A DNA stretch of 64,000 bases from Oenanthe sinensis (taxonomy: Eukaryota > Streptophyta > Magnoliopsida > Apiales > Apiaceae). The stretch's first letter is position 1. Each line of letters begins with the position of its first letter. The notes below the pieces were generated by a model. The model did no database searches, was not told where the DNA came from, and worked only from the letters and a program-made list of their open reading frames with translations. A program made the position numbers and the translations under genes. Of the stretch, positions 53,991 to 63,700 are shown piece by piece. The stretch covers positions 434,001 to 498,000 of the forward strand of contig JAPMAC010000221.1 in the NCBI GenBank assembly GCA_028671895.1. Direction: 5' to 3'.

Positions 53991-55756
53991 AGAATGAAGC
54001 CTAAAACTGTTATGAATGGTTTTCAAGTTCAAACGAGTGAAGATTGATGATACAAGTCTTTATAAGTTGTTTCCATGTACAAATGTGTCAAGAATGAAGT
54101 TAGAATTTGTTTTCAAGTTCGAACGAGTCAAGAATGAAGCTTAAAATTGTTATGAATGGTTTTCAAGTTCAAACGAGTGAAACATGATGATACAAGTCTT
54201 TATAAGTTGTTTCCATGTACAAATGTGTCAAGAATGAAGTTAGAATTTGTTTTCAAGTTCGAACGAGTCAAGAATGAAGCCTAAAATTGTTTTGAATTGT
54301 TTTCAAGTTCAAAGGAGTGAAAAATGATGATACAAGTCTTTATAAGTTATTTCCGTGTACAAATGAGTCAAGAATGAAGCTAGAAGTTGTTTTCAAATTC
54401 TAACGAGTCAAGAATGAAGCGTAAAATTGTTACGAATGGTTTTCAAGTTTAAACGAGTGAAGAATGACGATACAAGTCTTTATAAGTTGTTTCCATTTAC
54501 AAATGAGTCAAGAATGAAGCTAAAAGTTTTCAAGTTGAATGAATCAAGAATGAAGCCTAAAATTGTTATGAATGGTTTTCAAGTTCAGCCGAGTGAAAAA
54601 GGATGATATAAGTCTTTATAAGTTTTTTCCATGTACAAACTACTCAACAATGGAGCTACAGGTTGTTTACGAATTCGACCGAATCAAGAGTTAAACCTAA
54701 AATTGATAGCAATGGTTTTTAAATTCAAACGACTAAAGAATGATGCTACAAATTTTTATAAATTGTTTTCAGGTACAAATGAGCCAAGAATGGAACTTTA
54801 AGTTATTTACAAGTTCGAACGAGTCAAGAATGAAGCCTAAAATAGTTATGAATGGTTTTCAAGTTCAATCGAGTGAAAAATGATGATACAAGTCTTTATA
54901 AGTTGTTTCCATGCACAAATAAGTTAAGAATGAAGCTATAAATTGTTTTTAAATTCGAACGAGTCAAGAATGAAGCCTAAAATTGTTTTGAATGGTTTTC
55001 AAGTTCGAACGAGTGAAAAATGATGATACAAGTGTTTATAGATTGTTTTCATATGCAAATGAGTCAAAAATGAAGCTAGAAGTTGTTTTCAAGTTCGAAC
55101 GAGTCAAGAATGAAGCCTAAAATTGTTATGAATGGTTTTCAAGTTCGAACGAGTAGAGAATGAATCCTTAAATTGTTTTGAATAGTTTTCAAGTTCAAGA
55201 AGAGTAAAAAATGATATTACAAGTGTTTATAAGTTGTTTCCATATACAAATGTGTCAAGAATGAAGCTAGAAGTTGTTTTCAAGTTCGAACGAGTGAAGA
55301 ATGAAGCTAAAATTGTTATGAATGGTTTGCTAGTTCAAACGAGTGAAAAATGATGATACAAGTCTTTATAAGTTGTTTCCATGCACAAACGTGTCAAAAC
55401 TGGAGCTACAAGTTGTTTAGAAATTTGAACCACTGAATAATGTAGCCAAAATTGTTAAGAATGGTTTTTAAGTTGAAACGAGTGAAGAATGATGCTAAAA
55501 GTATTTATAAGTTGTTTTCATATACAAACGAGTAAAGAATGAAGCTACAATTTGTTTACATGTTCGAACCACTCAAGAATGAAGCCTAAACCTGATGTGA
55601 ATGGTTTTTAATTCAAACGAGTGAAAAGTAATGCTACAAGTTTTTACAAGTTGTTTTCATGTATAAATGAGCCAAGAATGACGCTACAAGTTATGAATGG
55701 TGTTCAAGTTCAAACGAGTGAAAAATGATGATACAAGTCTTTATAAGTTATTTGCA
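53991..55756. repeat. Diverged satellite monomers
   Basis: Monomers here are the most degraded in the array. They have irregular lengths and many private substitutions, for example GAATTCGACCGAATCAAGAG near 54670, AGAAATTTGAACCACTG near 55416 and a fused ACGCTACAAGTTATGAATGG near 55682. Sub-repeat order is still recognisable, and S2-like bases (GATGCTAC, GAGCCAAGAATGG) appear. I see no HOR. Such decay is usual at array edges or in stretches outside the reach of recent unequal exchange. Confidence 0.8.
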
Positions 55757-56717
55757 TGTACAAATGAGTCAAGAATGAAGCTAGAAATTGTTTTCAAGTT
55801 CGAACGAGTCAAGAATGAAGCCTAAAATTGTTTTGAATGGTTTTCAAGTTCAAATGATTGAAAAATGATGATACAAGTCTTTATAAGTTGTTTCCATGTA
55901 ATTTATTAAAAAAAAGTTATTTCCATGTAAAAATGAGTCCAGAATGAAGCTAGAAGTTGTTTTCAAGTTCGAACGAGTCAAGAATGAAGCCTAAAACAGT
56001 TTTGAAAGGTTTTCAAGTTCAAGAAGAGTAAAAAATGATGATACAAGTCTTTATAAGTTGTTTCCATGTACAAATGAGTCAAGAATGAAGATTGAAGTTG
56101 ATTTCAAGTTCGAACGAGTCAAGAATGAATCCTTAAATTGTTTTGAATGGTTTTCAAGTTCAAGAAGAGTAAAAAATGATATTACAAGTGTTTATAAGTT
56201 GTTTCCATGTACAAACGTGTCAAAAATGGAGCTACAAGTTGTTTAGAAATTTGAACGAGTGAAGAATGATGCTAAAAATATTTATAAGTTATTTTCATGT
56301 ACAAACGAGCCAAGAATGGAATTTTAAGTTGTTTTCAAGTTCGAACGAGTCAAGAATGAAGCCTAAAATAGTTATGAATGGTGTTCAAGTTCAAACGAGT
56401 AAAAAATGATGATACAAGTCTTTATAAGTTTTTTCCAGGTACAAATGAGTCAAGAATGAAGCTAGAAATTGTTTTCAAGTTCGAACGAGTCAAGAATGAA
56501 GCCTAAAATTGTTTTGAATGGTTTTCAAGTTCCAATGAGTTAAAAATGATGATACAAGTATTTATAAGTTGTTTTCATGTACAAATGGGTCAAGAATGAA
56601 ACTAGAAGTTGTTTTCAAGTTCAAACGAGTAAGGAATGAAGCCTAAAATTGTTTTGAATGGTTTTCAAGTTCAGACGAGTGAAGAATGATGATACAAGTC
56701 TTTATAAGTCGTTTCCA
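55757..56717. repeat. 961-bp tandem duplication, unit 1
   Basis: This is one of two direct copies at offset 961. The strongest marker is an AT-rich insertion, AATTTATTAAAAAAAAGTTA, at about 55900 and 56861; TTCAAGAAGAGTAAAAAATG monomers are also shared. The unit length is not a multiple of 140 because several monomers are truncated or carry the insertion. The open frames at 56058-56246 and 57019-57207 are duplicates generated by this event and are not genes. Confidence 0.87.
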
Positions 56718-57678
56718 TGTACAAATGAGTCAAGAATGAAGCTAGAAATTGTTTTCAAGTTCGAACGAGTCAAGAATGAAGCCTAAAATTGTTTTGAATG
56801 GTTTTCAAGTTCAAATGATTGAAAAATGATGATACAAGTCTTTATAAGTTGTTTCCATGTAATTTATTAAAAAAAAGTTATTTCCATGTAAAAATGAGTC
56901 CAGAATGAAGCTAGAAGTTGTTTTCAAGTTCGAACGAGTCAAGAATGAAGCCTAAAATAGTTTTGAATGGTTTTCAAGTTCAAGAAGAGTAAAAAATGAT
57001 GATACAAGTCTTTATAAGTTGTTTCCATGTACAAATGAGTCAAGAATGAAGATTGAAGTTGATTTCAAGTTCGAACGAGTCAAGAATGAATCCTTAAATT
57101 GTTTTGAATGGTTTTCATGTTCAAGAAGAGTAAAAAATGATATTACAAGTGTTTATAAGTTGTTTCCATGTACAAACGTGTCAAAAATGGAGCTACAAGT
57201 TGTTTAGAAATTTGAACGAGTGAAGAATGATGCTAAAAATATTTATAAGTTATTTTCATGTACAAACGAGCCAAGAATGGAATTTTAAGTTGTTTTCAAG
57301 TTCGAACGAGTCAAGAATGAAGCCTAAAATAGTTATGAATGGTGTTCAAGTTCAAACGAGTAAAAAATGATGATACAAGTCTTTATAAGTTGTTTCCAGG
57401 TACAAATGAGTCAAGAATGAAGCTAGAAATTGTTTTCAAGTTCGAACGAGTCAAGAATGAAGCCTAAAATTGTTTTGAATGGTTTTCAAGTTCCAATGAG
57501 TTAAAAATGATGATACAAGTATTTATAAGTTGTTTTCATGTACAAATGGGTCAAGAATGAAGCTAGAAATTGTTTTCAAGTTCAAACGAGTAAGGAATGA
57601 AGCCTAAAATTGTTTTGAATGGTTTTCAAGTTCAGACGAGTGAAGAATGATGATACAAGTCTTTATAAGTCGTTTCCA
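56718..57678. repeat. 961-bp tandem duplication, unit 2
   Basis: This is the second copy of 55757-56717, with few differences (for example GGTTTTCATGTTCAAG at about 57110, where unit 1 has GGTTTTCAAGTTCAAG). It retains the AT-rich insertion. Confidence 0.87.
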
Positions 57679-58931
57679 TGTACAAATGAGTCAAGAATGA
57701 AGCTAGAAGTTGTTTTCAAGTTCGAACGAGTCAAGAATGAAGCCTAAAATTGTTTTGAATGGTTTTCAAGTTTAAACGAGTGAAAAATGATGATACAAGT
57801 CTTTATAAGTTGTTTCCGTGTACAAATGAGTCAAGAATGAAGCTAGAAGTTGTTTTCAAGTTCTAACGAGTCAAGAATGAAGCGTAAAATTGTTACGAAT
57901 GGTTTTCAAGTTGAAACGAGTGAAGAATGATGATACAAATCTTTATAAGTTGTTTCCATTTACAAATGAGTCAATAATGAAGCTAGAAGCTTTCAAGTTC
58001 GAAAGTTTCAAGAATGAAGCCTAAAATTGTTTTGAATGGTTTTCAAGTTCCAATGAGTGAAAAATGATGATACAAGTCTTTATAAGTTGTTTCCATGTAT
58101 AAATGAGTCAAGAATGAAGCTAGAAATTGTTTTCAAGTTCGAACGAGTAAAGAATGAAGCCTAAAATTGTTTTGAATGGTTTTCAAGTTCCAATGAGTGA
58201 AAAATGATGATACAAGTCTTTATAAGTTGTTTCCATGTACAAATGAGTCAAGAATGAAGCTAGAAGTTATTTTCAAGTTCAAACGAGTCAAGAATGAAGC
58301 CTAATTTTTTTTGAATGGTTTTCAAGTTCAGACGAGTGAAGAATGATGATACAAGTCTTTATAAGTTGTTTCCATTTACAAATGAGTCAATAATGAAGCT
58401 AGAAGCTTTCAAGTTCGAAAGTTTCAAGAATGAAGCCTAAAATTGTTTTGAATGGTTTTCAAGTTCCAATGAGTGAAAAATGATGATACAAGTCTTTATA
58501 AGTTGTTTCCATGTACAAATGAGTCAAGAATGAAGCTAGAAATTGTTTTCAAGTTCGAACGAGTAAAGAATGAAGCCTAAAATTGTTTTGAATGGTTTTC
58601 AAGTTCCAATGGGTGAAAAATGATGATACAAGTCTTTATAAGTCGTTTCCATGTACAAATGAGTCAAGAATGAAGCTAGAAGTTGTTTTCAAGTTCGAAC
58701 GAGTCAAGAATGAAGCCTAAAATTGTTTTGAATGGTTTTCAAGTTCAAACGAGTGAAAAATGATGATACAAGTCTTTATAAGTTGTTTCCATGTAGAAAT
58801 TAGTCAAGAATAAAGCTAGAAATTGTTTTCAAGTTCGAACGAGTCAAGAATGAAGCCTAAAATTGTTTTGAATGGTTTTCAAGTTCAAACGAGTGACGAA
58901 TGATGATACAAGTCTTTATAAGTTGTTTCCA
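57679..58931. repeat. 9-monomer HOR, unit 1 (1253 bp)
   Basis: This unit is defined by GAAAGTTTCA at 58001 and 58417, AGCGTAAAAT at 57881, and a GTTTAAACGAG monomer. All of these recur 1253-1254 bp downstream (59254, 59671, 59134). Two monomers carry the short AGAAGCTTTCAAG variant, which makes them 3 bp shorter. Confidence 0.85.
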
Positions 58932-60163
58932 TGTACAAATGAGTCAAGAATGAAGCTAGAAGTTGTTTTCAAGTTCGAACGAGTCAAGAATGAAGCCTAA
59001 AATTGTTTTGAATGGTTTTCAAGTTTAAACGAGTGAAAAATGATGATACAAGTCTTTATATGTTGTTTCCGTGTACAAATGAGTCAAGAATGAAGCTAGA
59101 AGTTGTTTTCAAGTTCTAACGAGTCAAGAATGAAGCGTAAAATTGTTACGAATGGTTTTCAAGTTGCAACGAGTGAAGAATGATGATACAAGTCTTTATA
59201 AGTTGTTTCCATTTACAAATGAGTCAATAATGAAGCTAGAAGCTTTCAAGTTCGAAAGTTTCAAGAATGAAGCCTAAAATTGTTTTGAATGGTTTTCAAG
59301 TTCCAATGAGTGAAAAATGATGATACAAGTCTTTATAAGTTGTTTCCATGTACAAATGAGTCAAGAATGAAGCTAGATATTGTTTTCAAGTTCGAACGAG
59401 TAAAGAATGAAGCCTAAAATTGTTTTGAATGGTTTTCAAGTTCCAATGAGTGAAAAATGATGATACAAGTCTTTATAAGTTGTTTCCATGTACAAATGAG
59501 TCAAGAATGAAGCTAGAAGTTATTTTCAAGTTCAAACGAGTCAAGAATGAAGCCTAATTTTTTTTTGAATGGTTTTCAAGTTTAGACGAGTGAAGAATGA
59601 TGATACAAGTCTTTATAAGTTGTTTCCATTTACAAATGAGTCAATAATGAAGCTAGAAGCTTTCAAGTTCGAAAGTTTCAAGAATGAAGCCTAAAATTGT
59701 TTTGAATGGTTTTCAAGTTCCAATGAGTGAAAAATGATGATACAAGTCTTTATAAGTTGTTTCCATGTACAAATGAGTCAAAAATGAAGCTAGAAATTGT
59801 TTTCAAGTTCGAACGAGTAAAGAATGAAGCCTAAAATTGTTTTGAATGGTTTTCAAGTTCCAATGAGTGAAAAATGATGATACAAGTCTTTATAAGTCGT
59901 TTCCATGTACAAATGAGTCAAGAATGAAGCTAGAAGTTGTTTTCAAGTTCAAACGAGTCAAGAATGAAGCCTAAAATTGTTTTGAATGGTTTTCAAGTTC
60001 AAACGAGTGAAAAATGATGATACAAGTCTTTATAAGTTGTTTCCATGTACAAATTAGTCAAGAATAAAGCTAGAAATTGTTTTCAAGTTCGAACGAGTCA
60101 AGAATGAAGCCTAAAATTGTTTTGATTGGTTTTCAAGTTCAAATGAGTGAAAAATGATGATAC
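58932..60163. repeat. 9-monomer HOR, unit 2, truncated by the retroelement junction
   Basis: This unit is collinear with 57679-58931. It stops inside sub-repeat 2 right after GATGATAC, where AAGTCTTTATAAG would be expected. The next bases, TGTTAG, are not satellite, and no satellite returns before the window end. Confidence 0.87.
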
Positions 60164-60172
60164 TGTTAGTAA

Positions 60173-60480
60173 TATATGATATTCATATGATGTATAATCA
60201 TGTGATGATTGTGTGTATTGATGTATGTATATGATACATGTTTGTTCTTATCATGGGAATCGTATTCGATACGAATTCTGAAACAGCTGTCCTAGATTTT
60301 CTGAAATGTGTGTCCGTTGTCCGATTTTCGCAAAAAATATGTATTTTCTAACTGGAATCGGGTCACTGAGCAATACTGACTAAGTCAGCTCTGCGTCTGT
60401 AAGCCATTAGATGTCGTTACAGGCCCCAAAATGGTGATTTATTATTTTTTGAAAATTATTTAATTTTCTAAAATTTTGAG
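60173..60480. repeat. Internal direct repeat A of the LTR-like region
   Basis: Diverged direct copy of 60503-60750. Shared landmarks in order are TATTCATATGATGTATAATC with CATGTGATGATT, CCGATTTTCG (60321), ATATGT.TTTTCT, GGAATCGGG, CTGTAAG, GATTTATT and TTAATTTTCT. Spacing drifts from about 330 to 272 bp between copies because of indels. Confidence 0.7.
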
Positions 60481-60502
60481 TATATGTATGTATATATTAT
60501 GA

Positions 60503-60750
60503 ATATATGGTATTCATGTGATGTATAATCATGTGATGATTTCCAAAAAACCGTCAAATTTGGTGAAATCTAATTGCCAAATCCGATTTTCGTAAACGAT
60601 ATGTGTTTTCTGACTAGAATCGGGCCAATGAACAAAACTGATAGTTAAACTATCACCGACAGGTCTGTAAGGCGTCTGACGTCATTAAGGGCCTCGAAAC
60701 AGCGATTTATTGTCTTTAGAAATCTGTTTTTAATTTTCTGTAATTTCAAA
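60503..60750. repeat. Internal direct repeat B of the LTR-like region
   Basis: Second copy of the element's internal repeat, with GTATTCATGTGATGTATAAT, CCGATTTTCG (60593), AGAATCGGG, CTGTAAGG, GATTTATTG and TTAATTTTCT in the same order as copy A. Tandem motifs of this kind within copia LTRs often carry promoter or enhancer function. That role here is inference. Confidence 0.7.
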
Positions 60751-62122
60751 ATTTATTATATATGATTATATGATATGTTTATATAATATGAGATATATTA
60801 TATGTGTTATGTGATAGCATGTGGATGGTTATGGCCTAAAGACCCATAGTATAGTGGTTTTGATTTATGGTTTTGGTTTCTAAATACGACTTACATGTCG
60901 TTTATTCATTGTAATTTAATTATCTCGAATGTAACTCGAGTTCTTCTTGTAATTTTATTAGAATAGTTTTATTTTTATTATTCAATGTAATTATCAATGA
61001 AGACTTCCAAGCAAGGAGGCAATCCAAAAGGGGATGATGGAGCAATGAAGAAAGAAGACATGTAATAGATAGTATTTTAAAACCACCATAGACTGACCTT
61101 GATATTTCCATTAGCTTGGAAAGATCATATAGGATGGGGCCATAACCAAACACGTTTAATTTACGCACATTACATATATGTATATGATTGCATGTGTTAG
61201 TATGTATGCGTAGATATAATCGAGATGCATGCTTAATATTGATTAATCATGTATGTATTAGATACGACACTCATGCCATGTTTGCTTAAGAAAGATAAAA
61301 TCTGTAACGATTCAAGATTTTAAAATTGAACAAACTATCATGAGATTCTTGTGTTTATGAAACACAGTATTAAATATTAATTTTCTTTTTCTGATATGGG
61401 GAGATTTTGTCAAAAGCGGATTATTACTTTAATTCGTAAGGAAGTTGGGTTTTAAGTGAGACCGCATGTGACTTCTCTAACGACCTGGAAATCAATCCAT
61501 TGACGAATATTGAAATGAATTATTTGATCAAGGAAAAATTGAGAATCTCTTTATGATGGGATCATGATCGTTAAAATAAACAATAAAAATCCCTAAATAC
61601 ATATTAAGTTAATCGGATGCCTTCCAATGTTTAATACTCGTCAAGATCTAGATTGAGAAGGAGTGGGCTTGCCAAAGCAAGGTGCTTTTATCAATCATGG
61701 GAAGACGTGATAAGTAAGTGTACTTAGTTTGTTGAAACATTGGGTCTAACTTATCTAAATCATAACAATAGGATTGTGGGTTTAGAGGCATAGAGTTTGG
61801 TGAGATTTATTGGATAAATGTGTACAAATGGTTGTTCCACCAAACTTTCCAAGAGTTATATTTGATATAATCGACAAATGTTGTCTACCTAAATAGTCAT
61901 GTTTTGAGTGTATTAGCCAACGCTATCTTAAAACATGGATGAAATATGGATCTTGGCTCACTAGAAAGATTTAAAGAAATATTTTCCGAATTAATAGTTA
62001 GGGCTATTAGTTTGATAAAAACAGTGGGAGGTATATGGTGATATACCATAATCACTTAAACATAATTAATATTAAATTTGCAATCTAGTTTATTTTATAC
62101 ACTTTAATATTGTAGATATCAT

Positions 62123-62963
62123 ATGATAAACACAAACAACTTCTCTATTCGATCAGTTCTTGAGAAGGACAAGTTGACGAGAATATATTTCCTTGATTGA
62201 CATAGGAGCTTGAGGATAGTCCTCGGACACCACGATGTTAGTCAAATCTCTTCCCCTGCTCTTAAAGTTGAGAATGTAACATGTGCAAATCATAGTGCTT
62301 ATGGGAAGCAAATTGATATTGCGACTGATGTTTCATGTCTCATGCTCGCAAATATGTGTGCTGAGCTTAAGAAGTAACACGAGCATATAGATGCTTATGA
62401 GATGATTGAGCACAAGATATATTTGAAAATAAAAGGGCACTATACACTTACAAGTAGGGAAAGTGAGACCCGGTTACACCATATGTTCTAAAGATTATAG
62501 GGTATAATGAGTACCTTTGATATTTTGGGTTTCCAGAATGGTCTGGAGACTTAGTTAGATTTGATATTACAATCTTTGGAAAAATATTATTCTTAGTTTG
62601 TTATGAACAATAAAATGAATAAGATTGATAAAACACCCTTGAGTTGCTAAGCATGTTGAGAACTGCTGAAAGCAATATGATAAATGCATGAACTACTACT
62701 ATATTGATGGTAAACATAGGGAATGCAAAAGGGAAAGGAAAATGGAAAGACAAGGAGAAGATTTGATCTAGTTCCGTTGTCAAACCAAAGTCCAATCCCT
62801 AAAGTAGACTCTAAAGTCTGAATGAGGTGTTGATAAAGAAGACGATTGTCGCTTCTGTGGAAAATTGGGAGACTGGAAATTAAACTGTTATGCTTATTTG
62901 GAAGATCTGAAAAAGATGATCAATAAGGGTCAAGCTTTAGGTATCGGGTTGGAATTGGAGTAA
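62123..62963 (+). pseudogene. Ty1/copia gag remnant
   Basis: This is the capsid (gag) part of a copia polyprotein, which normally forms the cytoplasmic virus-like particle. The ATG at 62123 opens a frame reading MINTNNFSIRSVLEKDKL, the usual start of copia gag. Further recognisable pieces are DVSCLMLANMCAELKK (ends 62374), HEHIDAYEMIEH, FVMNNKMNKIDKT (from about 62597) and, after a frameshift near 62638, ELLSMLRTAESNM. Premature stops in the 62123 frame are TGA 62198, TAA 62375, TAA 62489, TAG 62498, TAG 62552 and TAG 62594. A short frame excursion at about 62470-62500 reads PVTPYVLKIIGY-like residues. The C-terminal piece holds a damaged zinc knuckle. It is non-functional. The reverse-strand frame at 62601-62795 is its antisense shadow. 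Confidence 0.85.
62847..62888 (+). other. Degenerate CCHC zinc knuckle of gag
   Basis: The frame at 62841 reads DDCRFCGKLGDWKLNC. The spacing C-x2-C-x4-[D]-x4-C matches the retroelement zinc knuckle, but the histidine position (codon 62871-62873) is GAC, Asp. Histidine is required for zinc binding and RNA packaging in this family, so the domain is inactive. The downstream residues YLEDLKKM are also typical of the family. Confidence 0.85.
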
Positions 62964-63119
62964 AAGTAGTTGCTCTAGTTAAAGGAACTCGTTACTTAAC
63001 TTTTAACATATAAGGAAAATTTAGAACTTGATAATTGTTATAACGTGCTTGCAATTGGCAGAGACATTATTTCAGTTTCTTGTTTGGACAAGAAAGGCTT
63101 TTTCATTTTAATTAAATAA
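62957..63119 (+). pseudogene. Copia protease C-terminal and pre-integrase remnant
   Basis: The frame at 62957 reads GVKVVALVKGTRYLTF, and the frame at 63030-63119 reads DNCYNVLAIGRDIISVSCLD. In intact copia elements these residues follow the aspartic protease active site (D-T/S-G). Here they join almost directly to the region after the zinc knuckle, and no D-T/S-G motif can be found in any forward frame between 62889 and 62957. An internal deletion of the protease N-terminal half is the simplest reading. Stops occur in the remaining pieces, for example TAA 63117. Confidence 0.75.
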
Positions 63120-63700
63120 CAATAGTTGTTTATTCTATTTTGATGATGAGGCTTATAATGTTGCACAACTAATTAGCAATTTATATGTTCTAAAGTGACT
63201 CAAATCACATATTACCTTTGGCACTGTTGTTGAGGCCATATTAATGAGAAACGCATTTCCAGAATAAATAAGGATGCATTCATGGATAAGTTTGATTATG
63301 AATAATACAAAAGGATGCGAATCTTGGTTTATTTGGCAAAATGACTAAAGCTCCTTTTACCGGACATGGTGAAGGGGTCATTGAACGAGTATGACTTATA
63401 CATAGTGATGTATGTAGTCATATGTGTACGATGATAAAAGGTAGATTTTATTAACTTCATAAAATTTACTAATTATTTTAGTAGATACGGATATATGTAT
63501 CTTTTGAAAAACTAATCCGAATCATTTGAAAAGTTCAAAGACTATAAAGATGAAGTAGAAAATATCAAAGAAAAGTTTTTTTGATAGGAGGGATCACACC
63601 TTGTTGGACATGGTGCGATCAATGTTGAGTCAAGGAATCTTTCAATTAGTTTCTAAGGTTGCACCCTGGAAATGGCTCCATATACACTTAATTGTGTTCC
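63120..63700 (+). pseudogene. Copia integrase remnant (zinc-binding and catalytic core)
   Basis: Integrase inserts element cDNA into the genome. Pieces visible: pre-integrase DEAYNVAQLISNLYVLK; HHCC region LWHCC-stop-GHINEKRIS (TGA 63231) keeping both histidines; KMTKAPFTGHGEG (63338-63376); LIHSDVC, with the first catalytic Asp at 63407-63409; RYGYMYLLKN and SESFEKFKDYKDEVEN up to about 63570. The next residues (frame at 63583) are DRRDHTLLDMVRSMLSQ, which belong to the end of the core. The intervening part, with the second catalytic Asp, is deleted, and the usual catalytic Glu position is Asp. Several frameshifts occur. It is non-functional. Confidence 0.82.

Larger units (their letters stand above)
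1..60163. repeat. 140-bp tandem satellite array
   Basis: The segment is an uninterrupted head-to-tail array of a 140-bp monomer, about 430 copies. It is AT-rich, and every monomer I read has the same orientation. Most copies differ by scattered point changes. Recurrent length classes are 140 bp, 137 bp (loss of 3 bp near the end of sub-repeat 3, where AGAAGTTGTTTTCAAG becomes ACAAGTTTTCAAG) and 139 bp (GGTTTTCAAG changed to GGTTTCTAG). No transposon, gene or inverted block interrupts it before 60163. Arrays of this monomer size and HOR structure are typical of plant centromeric or pericentromeric heterochromatin. That location is inferred, and a subtelomeric or interstitial knob is the alternative. 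Left edge: the array continues beyond the window. Confidence 0.97.
60164..62122 (+). mobile_element. Ty1/copia 5' LTR and leader region (putative)
   Basis: Non-satellite sequence starts with TGTTAGTAATATATGATA, which fits the TG start of copia LTRs. About 2 kb of AT-rich sequence with no open frame of note follows, and then a gag remnant on the + strand. I could not find a convincing tRNA-primer site or the LTR's CA end, so LTR and leader are not separated. The stretch 60760-60810 is very rich in TATA-like steps. Only the left flank is visible, so a target-site duplication cannot be tested. A reverse-strand frame at 60920-61168 has no recognisable protein features. Confidence 0.6.

Noticed and set aside
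56058..57207. Two near-identical 62-codon frames
   Set aside because: Products of the 961-bp satellite duplication.
1..60163. CRISPR-like repeat array
   Set aside because: Repeats are contiguous with no unique spacers, the monomer is 140 bp, and the context is eukaryotic.
1..60163. CENP-B box
   Set aside because: TTCG followed by AACGAG lacks the required downstream CGGG. Most plant satellites have no such box.
1..60163. Pol III B-box (GTTCGAA in each monomer)
   Set aside because: GTTCGAACG misses the final C of the consensus, and there is no A-box or T-run terminator arrangement or tRNA fold.
60920..61168. 82-codon reverse-strand frame
   Set aside because: It lies in the LTR/leader-like region, shows no recognisable motif, and its orientation is opposite to the element.
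62020..62045. AAACAGTGGGAGG as a polypurine tract preceding a 3' LTR
   Set aside because: It lies upstream of gag, not downstream of RT, and no LTR copy follows it.
62601..62795. 64-codon reverse-strand frame
   Set aside because: Antisense to the gag remnant. Its hydrophobic look comes from the antisense of lysine-rich codons.
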